64,000 nt of DNA, taken from contig CAVUMX010000003.1 in the NCBI GenBank assembly GCA_963742725.1, positions 2,108,001 to 2,172,000 of the forward strand. The letters are read 5' to 3'. This stretch comes from CAVVAL01 sp963742725 (lineage in GTDB: Bacteria > Actinomycetota > Actinomycetes > Mycobacteriales > Cryptosporangiaceae). This document shows, one piece after another, positions 44,278 through 55,674 of the stretch; positions within the stretch are counted from its first letter, which is position 1, and each line of letters opens with the position of its first letter. The notes under the pieces were generated by a model that did no database searches, was not told the DNA's origin, and saw nothing but the letters and a program-made list of their open reading frames with translations. A program made the translations under genes and the position numbers.

Positions 44278-44301
44278 GCCCTCGGTCTAGGTCACGAGGG
44301 C
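44278..44301 (-). terminator. Hairpin in the rpsO leader
   Basis: GCCCTCG (44278-44284) pairs with CGAGGGC (44295-44301), 25 bases before the rpsO start. It could be a leader structure or attenuator. The rest of the ribF-rpsO gap holds no gene. Confidence 0.45.
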
Positions 44302-44429
44302 AGACGTCACACCGCCTGGTCAACCTGGCGTGGCCACCACGTTACCAGCCGCGCTGCCCGGAGGAAGAATCGGCGCGCCGCCCGACCGCTGGTTCCGGCG
44401 CCGCGCCGGCAGCCGGTTCCGCCGAGTTG

Positions 44430-44474
44430 CGGACTTTTGAGGGTGCGGCGGGCCGTACGACCCTCAAAAGTCCG
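44430..44474 (-). terminator. Palindromic element A, copy 1, downstream of ribF
   Basis: CGGACTTTTGAGGGT (44430-44444) pairs perfectly with ACCCTCAAAAGTCCG (44460-44474) around a 15-base loop. It starts 13 bases beyond the ribF stop. The same arms, with a different 15-base loop, recur at 49065-49111 after truB. Confidence 0.8.
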
Positions 44475-44487
44475 AAAGTGGGCGCGC

Positions 44488-45411
44488 TCAGGCGAGCAGG
44501 CGGCGGGTCTCGGTGACGTCGGCGTCGATCTGGGCGACGAGGGCCTCGACGGTGTCGAAGGAGACGGTGGAGCGCAGGCGTTCGGCGAAGTCGAGCCCGA
44601 CGTGTTCGCCGTACAGGTCGCCGTCGAAGTCCAGGACGAACGCCTCCACGCGGCGTTCCCGTCCGGAAAAGGTGGGGTTTGTTCCGATACTGACCGCCGC
44701 GGGCAGGCGTTCCTTGCCCCTGACCAGCCAGCCCGCGTAGATGCCGTCGGCGGGGATCGCCGCGTACGGGTGGGTCTCCAGGTTCGCCGTCGGGAAGCCC
44801 AGCTCGCGCCCCCGCCGGTCGCCCCGGACGACGACGCCCTCGACGCGGTGCTCGCGCCCGAGCGCGACGGCGGCGCTGGCCACGTCGCCGGCGTCGACAC
44901 ACGCCCGGACGTAGGTGGAGGAGAACGTCGTGTCGCCGACGGCCAGCAGCGGGCTGTCCTCGACGGTGAACCCGAACCGGCCGCCCAGGGTGGCCAGCAG
45001 CGCCGTGTCGCCGGCCGCGCGGTGCCCGAACCGGAAGTTGTGGCCGACAACGACCGCCGCCGCGTGCAGGTGCTCGACCAGCACGTCGTGGACGAACTCC
45101 TCGGCCGAGAGCCGGCTGAACGCGGGCGTGAACGGCAGGACGCACAGCGCGTCGACGCCGATCGCCTCGATCAGCTCCGCCTTGCGCCGCGGCGCCGTGA
45201 GCATCGCCGGGTGGCTGCCCGGCCGGACGACCTCTGCCGGATGCGGGTCGAACGTGACGACGACCGAGTTCAGGCCGGCGTCACGGGCGCGGCCCACCGC
45301 GTGCCCGATGATCTGCTGGTGCCCGCGGTGCACCCCGTCGAAGACCCCGATCGTGACGACCGACCGGCCCCACCCGCTGGGGGTGTTCTCCACCCCACGC
45401 CACCGTCTCAC
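44488..45411 (-). CDS. ribF: Bifunctional riboflavin kinase/FAD synthetase
   Basis: 307 residues. The N-terminal FMN adenylyltransferase domain shows VVTIGVFDGVHRGHQQIIG, VVTFDPHPAEVV, VVGHNFRFGHRAAGD and SSTYVRACVDAGDV. The C-terminal riboflavin kinase domain shows GRELGFPTANLE, IPADGIYAGWL and LDFDGDLYGEHV. It converts riboflavin to FMN and FAD. It is normally beside truB; here two TPR-GGDEF genes have come between them. Confidence 0.97.
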   Translation of the reverse strand: MRRWRGVENTPSGWGRSVVTIGVFDGVHRGHQQIIGHAVGRARDAGLNSVVVTFDPHPAEVVRPGSHPAMLTAPRRKAELIEAIGVDALCVLPFTPAFSRLSAEEFVHDVLVEHLHAAAVVVGHNFRFGHRAAGDTALLATLGGRFGFTVEDSPLLAVGDTTFSSTYVRACVDAGDVASAAVALGREHRVEGVVVRGDRRGRELGFPTANLETHPYAAIPADGIYAGWLVRGKERLPAAVSIGTNPTFSGRERRVEAFVLDFDGDLYGEHVGLDFAERLRSTVSFDTVEALVAQIDADVTETRRLLA

Positions 45412-45438
45412 GGCCCCGACCCTACCCAGTGCTCGCGA

Positions 45439-47148
45439 CTAGGCCGGCGCGGGGCGGGCGCTGCGCACCCGGTTGCGGCCGCCGCGCTTGGCCTCGTACA
45501 GGGCGGAGTCGGCGGCGGCGAGCACGCCCTCGGCGTCGGCGACGGTCGCGGTGCCGGCCACGCCGGCGCTGACGGTGATCCGCAGGTGCGGTGCGAGCTG
45601 GTCCAGGTCGAGCGCCTCGACGGAGGCCCTGAGCCGTTCGGCGACGACCAGCGCCTCGGCCTGCGCGGTGTTCGGCAGCAGCACGACGAACTCCTCGCCG
45701 CCGATGCGGGCGGCCAGGTCGCTGACCCGGCAGTGGCGGGTGATCTCGGCGGCAAGGGTGCGCAGGACGGCGTCGCCGACCAGGTGGCTGTGCCGGTCGT
45801 TGACGCGCTTGAAGTGGTCGATGTCGATCAGGACGAGCCCCAGTTCCTCGCCGGTCAGCTCCGCGTGGAGCAGCAGCCGGCCGAGCTGGGCGTCGAAGTG
45901 GCGGCGGTTCGCCAGCCCGGTGAGGGCGTCTGTGTGGGCGAGGCGTTCCATCGCGCGGCGCTCGTCCGCGAGGCGGCGGTTGGCCCTGGCGAGCTGCTGC
46001 AGTTCGCGGCGGTCGCGCTCGTCGGCCCTCTGCTCGCGTTCGGCCTGGTACCGGGCGGCGGCGACCTGGTCGGTGCGCTCGGCGGCCCCGTCGCGCAGCC
46101 GCAGTTTGGCGACCAGCAGCCGCTTGTGCAGCTCGAACGCCGTCGCCACGTCGCCGCACTGCTCCTGGGCCTGGACCAGCAGCTCCAGGACGGGCGCGGT
46201 CTCGTGCATCAGCTCCCACTGGTCGTAGAGGGCGAGCGCGCGTTCCAGGTGCGTGACGGCCTCGGTCAGGTCGCCGGCCGCCAGGCGCGCGGCACCCGCG
46301 TAGTGCAGGGCCTGGGCGGCGGTGTCGTCGTCGAGTTCGAGGGTGGCGGTGCGCGTGATCGACTGCTCGCCGACCTCGACCGCCTCCGCGATCCGGTCGA
46401 GGTGGATGAGCGGCACGACCTGGTACGCCATCGCCACGGGTTCGAGGCCGGCGAACCCGATCCGGACGGCGTGCCGCTCGACGGCGCGCAGCTCGGCCAG
46501 CGCGGCGGTGAACAGCTCGGCGGCGGCCTCCGCGCGGCCCTCCCGGACGGCACGGCGTCCGAGGTCGCTGCGGGTCTCGGCGGCGTTGAGCCACGCCAGG
46601 CCGATCGTGACCTGGTCGCGGGCCGTGACGGCGAGTTCGCCCGCGCGCTCGAACAGGGCCAGCGCGTCGTCGTAGCGCTCGGCGATCGACTGGCTGATCC
46701 CGAGCGTGTTGAGCGCGCGGGCCTCCCCGGCGGCGTCGCCGACACTGTTGAACGTGGCAAGGGCGCGTTCGGTCGTGACGATCGCGCCGCCCGGATCGCC
46801 CAGGTACTCCAGGGCGATCCCCTCGAACACCTCGCACCAGGCGACACCGGTGATGTGGCCGATGACGGCGTACCGCTGGCGCGCCTCGACGAGCGCGTCC
46901 CGGGCCTCGCGCGGGCTCTCCCCGAACAGGAGGCTGTGGCCGTGGACGCAGTGCGCGCGGGCGAGGAGCAGCGGGTCACCGAGGCGTTCGGCAGCGGCCA
47001 GGACCTCGCCGATCCGCTCCATCGCGTCCCGGGAGTCGGCGTCGGCGAGCCAGGCGACCAGGTCGAGGAGCGCGACGAGCCGGGCCTCTTCGCCCTCCGC
47101 CGCGCGGACCCGCGCCTCCAACATCTCGGTACGCGTCACCCGACGCAC
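45439..47148 (-). CDS. TPR-GGDEF diguanylate cyclase (paralogue 1)
   Basis: 569 residues. The N-terminal 340 residues are tetratricopeptide-like helices (ALEYLGDPGGAIVTTERALA, GEARALNTLGISQSIAERYD). A coiled coil (about 345-400) leads to a GGDEF domain: LAHTDALTGLANRRHFDAQL, IDIDHFKRVNDRHSHLVGDA, and the active site RIGGEEF. The I-site RxxD is present five residues before it (RVSDLAARIGGEEF), so product inhibition by c-di-GMP is expected. No membrane helix is seen, so it is cytoplasmic. It is the tandem partner of the gene at 47277 and lies between ribF and truB. Confidence 0.93.
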   Translation of the reverse strand: MRRVTRTEMLEARVRAAEGEEARLVALLDLVAWLADADSRDAMERIGEVLAAAERLGDPLLLARAHCVHGHSLLFGESPREARDALVEARQRYAVIGHITGVAWCEVFEGIALEYLGDPGGAIVTTERALATFNSVGDAAGEARALNTLGISQSIAERYDDALALFERAGELAVTARDQVTIGLAWLNAAETRSDLGRRAVREGRAEAAAELFTAALAELRAVERHAVRIGFAGLEPVAMAYQVVPLIHLDRIAEAVEVGEQSITRTATLELDDDTAAQALHYAGAARLAAGDLTEAVTHLERALALYDQWELMHETAPVLELLVQAQEQCGDVATAFELHKRLLVAKLRLRDGAAERTDQVAAARYQAEREQRADERDRRELQQLARANRRLADERRAMERLAHTDALTGLANRRHFDAQLGRLLLHAELTGEELGLVLIDIDHFKRVNDRHSHLVGDAVLRTLAAEITRHCRVSDLAARIGGEEFVVLLPNTAQAEALVVAERLRASVEALDLDQLAPHLRITVSAGVAGTATVADAEGVLAAADSALYEAKRGGRNRVRSARPAPA

Positions 47149-47276
47149 CGATCACGCAACGCGCACACGTGCACCGTTCCTCGGACATGGGATCAGGCTC
47201 CCGATGCCCGGGCCTGTCCTGCGGGAAGACCCTAGCAAAGGCCGTCACGGCCGATCACCGGACGGTGTCCTGAAGA

Positions 47277-49007
47277 TTACTCTGCGTCGCCAGATTGGTC
47301 CGCGAGGCGCACCTGGTTCCGGCCACCGTTCTTGGCCTCGTACAGGGCCGTGTCGGCGGTCGCGAACAGCCCGTCCGCCGGTTCGCCGGGCGGCGCGACG
47401 GCGACACCGGCGCTCAACGTGATGCGGAGACCGTCGGCGAGGTCGTCGAGGACCATCGTCGCGACGGCCGTCCGGAGCCGTTCGGCCACCGCGACGGCCG
47501 CCTGGTCGCACGCGCCGGGCAGCAGCACCGCGAACTCCTCGCCGCCCACCCGCGCGGCCAGCTCGCCGGACTCGCAGTGCTGGGCGACGATCGTCCCGAC
47601 GCGCCGCAGCAGCGCGTCCCCGGCCAGGTGGGAGTACCGGTCGTTGACCTCCTTGAACCGGTCGATGTCGACGAGGATCAGCGCCAGCCCGCGACCGCCC
47701 AGCTCGGACCGGACCGCCAGCCGCGACAGCTGCGCGTCGAAGTGCCGCCGGTTCGCGAGCCCGGTGAGCGGATCGGTGTGCGCGAGCCGTTCCAGCGCGC
47801 GCCGCTCCGCTTCGAGGCGGCTGTTCTGCCGCAGCAGTTCGGCCGATCTCAGCCGGTGGGCACGGTCGGCGCCGTCGCCTTCGAGCCGGGCCACCTCCAG
47901 CCGCGCCGCGACCACCTCGTTCTCCCGCTGGGCGTTGCCGTCGCGCAGCGCCAGCTCGGCGGCCAGCAGCTGTTTGTGCAGCGCATAGGCGGTGGTGATG
48001 TGGCCGAGCGCCTCGTTGGCGCGCACCAGCCCGCGCAGGATCCGGACCGTCTCGAAGTGCAGGTTCCACTGCGAGTACGCCTCCAGCGCGGCGGTCAGCA
48101 GGTCGCGGGCACGCTCCGGGGCGCCGAGGGCGAGGTGGACCTCGCCGGCGTAGCACCGGGCGCTCGCCTGCGCCTCCGCGGACTCCGACGACACCGCCAG
48201 TCGGCCGGCCCGTTCGCACGCGGCGAGCGCGTCGGCGTGCCGGCCGAGTTCCAGCAGCGTCGCCGCCCGGTAGGCGGGCACGAGCGGCTGGAGATGCAGG
48301 TTGCCGACCTGTTCGACGAACAGCTCCAGGTCGGCGTACTCGGCGTCGGCCTCGGCGAACAGCGTCTGGGCGACGTCCGGCTTGCCTTCGGCGAGTGCGA
48401 CCCGGCCGAGGTGCGTGGCCGCCTCGCCGCCGTTCATCCGGGCCAGGCCGTACGTGCCGAGGCTGTGCGTGAGTTTCGCCAGCTCGGAGGCCCGCCGGAA
48501 CCGGGCCAGCGCGTCGGCGTAGCGGCCGAGCACGACCTCGCCGACGCCCAGGCTGTTGAGGCACCGCGCCTCGCCCGCCATGCTGCCGAGCCGCCGGAAG
48601 CTCGCGAGGGACCGCTCCACCCACAGGGTCGCGCCGCCCGGGTCGCCCAGGAACTCCAGCGCGATCCCGGCCATGTGCTCGCACCAGGCCGCGTCCACCG
48701 GCAGGCCGAACGCCTCGAACCGCCGGGACAGCTCCACCAGCTCGTGGTACGGCTCGGCGAGGTTCTTCATGCCGAACAGGCGGGCGACCGCGTCCGCGTA
48801 CCGGGCCCGGGCCACCAGCACCTCGTCGCCGACCGTTTCCGCCTGGCGGACAACGTCAGGACCGAGGACGACGGCGCGTGCGGGCTCGGAGTCGGCACAC
48901 CACAGCACCAGCTCGACGAGGACCGCGACCCGTTCCGCCGGTTCGGCACCCGCCGCGCGGGCCTCCAACTCGGCCGCGCGCGTGAGCGGCAGGCCCAGCA
49001 AGCGCAC
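47277..49007 (-). CDS. TPR-GGDEF diguanylate cyclase (paralogue 2)
   Basis: 576 residues with the same layout as paralogue 1 and clear similarity along its length (GIALEFLGDPGGATLWVERS, GEARCLNSLGVGEVVLGRYA, LAHTDPLTGLANRRHFDAQL, VDIDRFKEVNDRYSHLAGDA, ARVGGEEF). In the I-site position it has ESGE instead of RVSD, so c-di-GMP feedback is probably lost. GTG 49007 is chosen because GGGAG lies five bases upstream; GTG 49013 is also possible. The pair arose by tandem duplication and then diverged. Confidence 0.92.
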   Translation of the reverse strand: MRLLGLPLTRAAELEARAAGAEPAERVAVLVELVLWCADSEPARAVVLGPDVVRQAETVGDEVLVARARYADAVARLFGMKNLAEPYHELVELSRRFEAFGLPVDAAWCEHMAGIALEFLGDPGGATLWVERSLASFRRLGSMAGEARCLNSLGVGEVVLGRYADALARFRRASELAKLTHSLGTYGLARMNGGEAATHLGRVALAEGKPDVAQTLFAEADAEYADLELFVEQVGNLHLQPLVPAYRAATLLELGRHADALAACERAGRLAVSSESAEAQASARCYAGEVHLALGAPERARDLLTAALEAYSQWNLHFETVRILRGLVRANEALGHITTAYALHKQLLAAELALRDGNAQRENEVVAARLEVARLEGDGADRAHRLRSAELLRQNSRLEAERRALERLAHTDPLTGLANRRHFDAQLSRLAVRSELGGRGLALILVDIDRFKEVNDRYSHLAGDALLRRVGTIVAQHCESGELAARVGGEEFAVLLPGACDQAAVAVAERLRTAVATMVLDDLADGLRITLSAGVAVAPPGEPADGLFATADTALYEAKNGGRNQVRLADQSGDAE

Positions 49008-49064
49008 ACCCACTCCCGTCGGGAACGATTCCCCGGGAGCGTACAAGCTTACCGCCGTCCACTT

Positions 49065-49111
49065 GCGGACTTTTGAGGGTGAGCGCGGCCGCCGGACCCT
49101 CAAAAGTCCGC
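49065..49111 (-). terminator. Palindromic element A, copy 2, downstream of truB
   Basis: A sixteen-base perfect stem, the copy-1 arms plus one extra G-C pair, with a different 15-base loop. It begins 12 bases beyond the truB stop, the same position that copy 1 has relative to ribF. Confidence 0.8.
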
Positions 49112-49123
49112 AGGTCGGCGCCG

Positions 49124-49999
49124 TCAGGTCAGCGGATTGAGGACGACCTCCGGACGGGCGGCGCCGCCGCGTTCGGCGACGAGCGCGATCACGCCGCCGT
49201 CGGGGCCGAACACGCCGTACGTGCCGGCGATGCCGACCGACGCGAGCCGGCCGCCGTGGCCGAGGACCTTCGCCTCGTCGGCGTCGACGTCCCGGCGGGG
49301 GAAGCTGGCGGCGACGGCCTCGTCGAGCGCGACCATCGTCAGCTCCTGTTCGAGGTCGGCCAGCGTGCGGGCCTGGTCGAGGGTGAACGGGCCGACACGG
49401 GTCCGGCGCAGGGCCGTGAGGTGGCCGCCGACGCCCAGGGCGGCGCCGAGGTCCCGGGCCAGCGCGCGGATGTACGTGCCGGACGAGCACTCGACGTGGA
49501 CGTCCAGGTCGAGCAACGGCCCCTCCTGACGGACGCCCAGCAACTCGAACCGCGACACCGTCACCGGACGAGCCGGCAGTTCCACGTCCTCGCCGGCGCG
49601 TACGCGCGCGTACGACCGTTTGCCGTCCACCTTGATCGCCGACACCGCGCTCGGCACCTGCTCGATGTCGCCCGTGAGCGCGGCGATGCCTTTGACCAGT
49701 GCCTCGCGCGTCACGCCGTCCGCCGGGGCACCGCCGGTCACCTCGCCCTCGGCGTCGTCGGTGACGGTCGACTGGCCCAGCCGGATCGTCGCCGCGTACT
49801 CCTTGACCGTCAGCGTCAGGTGGCCGAGCAGCTTCGTGGCCCGTTCGACGCCGAGGACGAGCACGCCCGTCGCCATCGGATCCAGCGTGCCGGCATGGCC
49901 GACCTTGCGGGTGCCGGCGATGCGGCGGGCCCGCGCCACGACGTCGTGCGACGTCATCCCCGCCGGCTTGTCCACGACCATCAGGCCACCCTGCTTCAC
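49124..49999 (-). CDS. truB: tRNA pseudouridine-55 synthase
   Basis: 291 residues. VVDKPAGMTSHDVV near the N-terminus, then the catalytic loop GHAGTLDPMATGVLVLGVER with the active aspartate, and the SAIKVDGKRSYARVRAGE and SGTYIRALARDLGAAL motifs. It modifies U55 in the T-loop of tRNAs. The C-terminal part is a PUA-like domain as in actinobacterial TruB. GTG 49999 overlaps the stop of the MATE gene (GTGA). Confidence 0.97.
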   Translation of the reverse strand: MKQGGLMVVDKPAGMTSHDVVARARRIAGTRKVGHAGTLDPMATGVLVLGVERATKLLGHLTLTVKEYAATIRLGQSTVTDDAEGEVTGGAPADGVTREALVKGIAALTGDIEQVPSAVSAIKVDGKRSYARVRAGEDVELPARPVTVSRFELLGVRQEGPLLDLDVHVECSSGTYIRALARDLGAALGVGGHLTALRRTRVGPFTLDQARTLADLEQELTMVALDEAVAASFPRRDVDADEAKVLGHGGRLASVGIAGTYGVFGPDGGVIALVAERGGAARPEVVLNPLT

Positions 50000-51300
50000 G
50001 TGTCCACCTCTGCCCCTACCTCGGTCCATCGCCGTCCGGCCACCCGGACCACCATGCCAACCAGTCTGATCAGTACGAACGCCAGCAAGCCCGCCCACAC
50101 GCCCGGCAGGCCCCACCCGGCATGGTGCGCCCACCACACCAGCGGCAGGAACCCGCCGACCGTCGAGACGAGCGTGATGTCGCGCAGGAACCCGGTGTCC
50201 CCGGCGCCGATGAGGACGCCGTCCAGCGCGAACACGACCCCGGCCGCCAGCTGCGTCGCGACGAACCACGGCCAGATCGTGGCGGTCAGCGCCAGCACGT
50301 CCGCGTCGGACGTGAACAGCCAGGGGATCGCATCCCGTCCGGCGTAGAGGGCCAGCGCCGACACGAGCCCGGCGATGCCGCCGTACCCGGCGACCCGCCA
50401 CGCGAGTGCCCGCGCCTCGCCGCGCCGGCCGGCGCCGAGGGACTCCCCCACCAGCGACTGGGCGGCGATAGCCACCGAGTCCAGGGCGAGCGCGAGGAAC
50501 ATGAAGAGCTGCAACGCGATCTGGTGGGCGCCGAGCGGCGCGGCGCCGAGCCGGGACGCCACCGCGGCGGCGGACAGGAACGACGCCTGGATGCCGGCCG
50601 TCCGGACGACGAGGTCGCGTCCGACGGCGAGCTGCGCCCGGATCAGGCGGGCGTGCGGACGCAGCGGCACGCCCTCGGCCCGCAACGCCCGGACGAAGAG
50701 GGCCGCCGCCACGAGCTGCCCGGCCACGTTCGCGACCGCCGACCCGACCAGCCCCAGGCCCGCCGGGTAGACCAGCAGCGGGCACAGCACCATCGACAGG
50801 ACGTTGCCGGCCAGCACGTACCGGACCGGACGGCGCGTGTCCTGGACCCCGCGCATCCAGCCGTTGCCGGCCAGCGACAGCAGGATCGCCGGCGCGCCCA
50901 GACTCGCGACCCGGAACCACAGCTCGGCGGCCGCGCGGATGTCCGCCGCGTCCGGCCCGCCGACCAGCACACCCAGCAACGGACGGGCGAAGATCTGGGC
51001 CAGGACGACCATCGCCAGGCCGGCGCCGGCCGCCAGCCACGACGCCTGGACCCCTTCGCTGACGGCACCGGCCCGCTCGCCGGCGCCGAAGCGGCGTGCC
51101 GCGCGTCCGGTGGTGCCGTAGGCCAGGACGGTGCCGAGCCACGCGGTCGACGTCATCAGGACGCCGCCGGCCGCCAGTCCTGCGAGCGGCAGCTCCCCGA
51201 GGTGCCCGACGACCGCGGTGTCGACAAGGAGATAGAGCGGTTCCGCGGCCAGTACCACCAGCGCGGACAGCGCCAACCGCGCGAACGGCCGCCGGCTCAC
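49996..51300 (-). CDS. MATE-family efflux transporter (DinF type)
   Basis: 434 residues with 12 predicted helices. It opens SRRPFARLALSALVVLAAEP, the usual DinF N-terminus, followed by LYLLVDTAVVGHLGELPLAG. The second half repeats the MatE domain (QIALQLFMFLALALDSVAIA, VFALDGVLIGAGDTGFLRDI). MATE pumps export drugs or metabolites using Na+ or H+. GTG 51300 is chosen because it gives the family N-terminus; a longer reading would add pentapeptide repeats and run into rbfA. It commonly sits between rbfA and truB in actinobacteria. Confidence 0.9.
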   Translation of the reverse strand: MSRRPFARLALSALVVLAAEPLYLLVDTAVVGHLGELPLAGLAAGGVLMTSTAWLGTVLAYGTTGRAARRFGAGERAGAVSEGVQASWLAAGAGLAMVVLAQIFARPLLGVLVGGPDAADIRAAAELWFRVASLGAPAILLSLAGNGWMRGVQDTRRPVRYVLAGNVLSMVLCPLLVYPAGLGLVGSAVANVAGQLVAAALFVRALRAEGVPLRPHARLIRAQLAVGRDLVVRTAGIQASFLSAAAVASRLGAAPLGAHQIALQLFMFLALALDSVAIAAQSLVGESLGAGRRGEARALAWRVAGYGGIAGLVSALALYAGRDAIPWLFTSDADVLALTATIWPWFVATQLAAGVVFALDGVLIGAGDTGFLRDITLVSTVGGFLPLVWWAHHAGWGLPGVWAGLLAFVLIRLVGMVVRVAGRRWTEVGAEVDT

Positions 51301-51308
51301 CGAGCCGC

Positions 51309-51400
51309 CGGACCCCGCGCCACCGGGGTCGGACTCGCCGGGTTCCGCGCCACCGGGGTCCGCGCCGCCGGGTTCCGCGCCGCCGGGTTCCGGCGCGCCG
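51309..51400 (-). repeat. 15-bp imperfect repeats between rbfA and the MATE gene
   Basis: Units such as GGCGCGGAACCCGGC recur about six times in a row with period 15 (would read EPGGA/DPGGA if translated in the MATE frame). They start at the rbfA stop. Whether they are leader or an N-terminal extension of the transporter is open. Confidence 0.7.
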
Positions 51401-51841
51401 TCACGCGGGCTCGTCGTCGTCCTCGGCCGGCGTGCGGTACGGGTCGGGCTCGCCGGCGTACTCCTTGCCGGCGGCGAGACGCTGGAGTTCGGCGTCCGCG
51501 GCCTGGGCACGGGCGAGCGCGTCGCTGATCTCGCGGGCGGTCTCGGGGATGATGTCGGCCGTGAACGTCAGCGTCGGCGTGAACTTCACGCCCGTCTGGC
51601 GCCCGACGGCACTGCGCAGCACACCCTTGGCGCTCTCCAGCGCGGCGGCCGTCGCGGCGAGTTCGGTCTCGTCGCCCAGGACGGTGTAGAAGACGGTGGC
51701 GTCCCGCAGGTCGCCGGTGATCTTCGCGTCCGTGACCGTGACCATGCCGAGTCGCGGATCCTTGACCTGGGTCCGCAGCGTGTCGGCGACCACCTCACGA
51801 ATGCGGGTCGCGAGCTTGCGCGCCCTGGCGGCGTCGGCCAT
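51401..51841 (-). CDS. rbfA: 30S ribosome-binding factor A
   Basis: 146 residues. KH-like RbfA fold with IREVVADTLRTQVKDPRLGM, VTVTDAKITGDLRDATVFYT and TPTLTFTADIIPETAREISD. It helps 16S rRNA 5'-end maturation and cold adaptation. An acidic tail (AEDDDEPA) ends the protein. It lies in the infB-DUF503-rbfA run. Confidence 0.97.
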   Translation of the reverse strand: MADAARARKLATRIREVVADTLRTQVKDPRLGMVTVTDAKITGDLRDATVFYTVLGDETELAATAAALESAKGVLRSAVGRQTGVKFTPTLTFTADIIPETAREISDALARAQAADAELQRLAAGKEYAGEPDPYRTPAEDDDEPA

Positions 51842-51870
51842 TGTCGTGCTCCTTCATCTGTACGGGCGAG

Positions 51871-52164
51871 TCAGTCGTCCGCGCCGTGCAGGCGGCGCTG
51901 TACGGACAGCAGCTCCAGCTCCGGGCGGCCGGCGACCAGCCGCTCGCACGCGTCGAGTACTTCGTTGACGTGCTGGACGTCGCGGGCGACGGCGGCCACG
52001 CCGAACTGCGCGCGGCCGTGCAGGGCGACGTCACCGACCTCGGCGACGGCCACGTCGAGGCGCTGCAAGGCGGCCACGACCGGACGGACGTACGAGCGCC
52101 TGGCCTTCAGCGAGTGGCTGTCGGCCGGGAGCAGGACGTCCAGGTGGAGTGTTCCTGTGAACAT
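51871..52164 (-). CDS. DUF503 (YlxP-like) protein
   Basis: 97 residues. The family start (MFTGTLHLDVLLPADSHSLK) and KARRSYVRPVVAALQRLDVA are clear. It is a small ferredoxin-like fold protein encoded between infB and rbfA in most Gram-positives; in B. subtilis the homologue has been linked to ribosome assembly. 62 bases separate it from infB. Confidence 0.95.
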   Translation of the reverse strand: MFTGTLHLDVLLPADSHSLKARRSYVRPVVAALQRLDVAVAEVGDVALHGRAQFGVAAVARDVQHVNEVLDACERLVAGRPELELLSVQRRLHGADD

Positions 52165-52226
52165 CGTGTGGTGCCGCGAGCGGCGGAACCGGGGGTGGGC
52201 ACCGTGGCGCCCACCCCCGGATCACG

Positions 52227-55214
<2,988 letters not shown>

Positions 55215-55301
55215 TGGACTCCTCATCCGAGGCCGGGCGGCGACCCGCTCGACCTCTACTTACAACTGAAGCCTGCTCATTGCTGGGACTTCATCGCTTG
55301 C

Positions 55302-55667
55302 TCATACCGATCGACCTACTTTTCTTCCGAGCGCGGACTCGTTGTCCGCACAACCGGTGGTGCCGAGCCCTGCCACGTACTCGCGGACCGGACCGATGTC
55401 TACTACACCGGTCACTCGAAGCGCACGCCCGAAGGCGCGGCGACGTTCCGCGAGCGCGAGGCAAGCCGGATCGGGGTGCAGTGAAGCACCTCGCCCCGGC
55501 AAACTGCGAGCCGGATCGGGGACGACGACGCGTACGTCACCATCCGCGCTCCGGGAACCGTCGACGACGACCCGCAGCAACTCGGCGGCCGCCGCGCGTT
55601 TCCTGCACCCCACGCACGTTCGAACCGGAACGCGTCGTGGGGGGAGAGAAGACGTGTGGCGAGCCAC
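55302..55667 (-). CDS. YlxR/RnpM (DUF448) RNA-binding protein
   Basis: 121 residues. The DUF448 core is PVRTCVGCRKRAAAAELLRV with RGASLHPDPACLALAERRRA and a final helix; no ATG precedes the core closely, so GTG 55667, seven bases after the nusA stop, is taken. The B. subtilis homologue (RnpM) binds RNase P RNA and nucleoid regions. It lies in the usual place between nusA and infB. The C-terminal 25 residues are not conserved. Confidence 0.9.
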   Translation of the reverse strand: MARHTSSLPPRRVPVRTCVGCRKRAAAAELLRVVVDGSRSADGDVRVVVPDPARSLPGRGASLHPDPACLALAERRRAFGRALRVTGVVDIGPVREYVAGLGTTGCADNESALGRKVGRSV

Positions 55668-55674
55668 CGAAAGC

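Noticed and set aside
44254..44487. Riboswitch in the ribF-rpsO gap
   Set aside because: Hairpins are present but no FMN-riboswitch core could be recognised, and the gap lies downstream, not upstream, of ribF.
51301..51510. Longer MATE transporter start reaching into rbfA
   Set aside because: It would add a low-complexity tail made of 15-bp repeats and overlap rbfA; GTG 51300 yields the normal DinF N-terminus.
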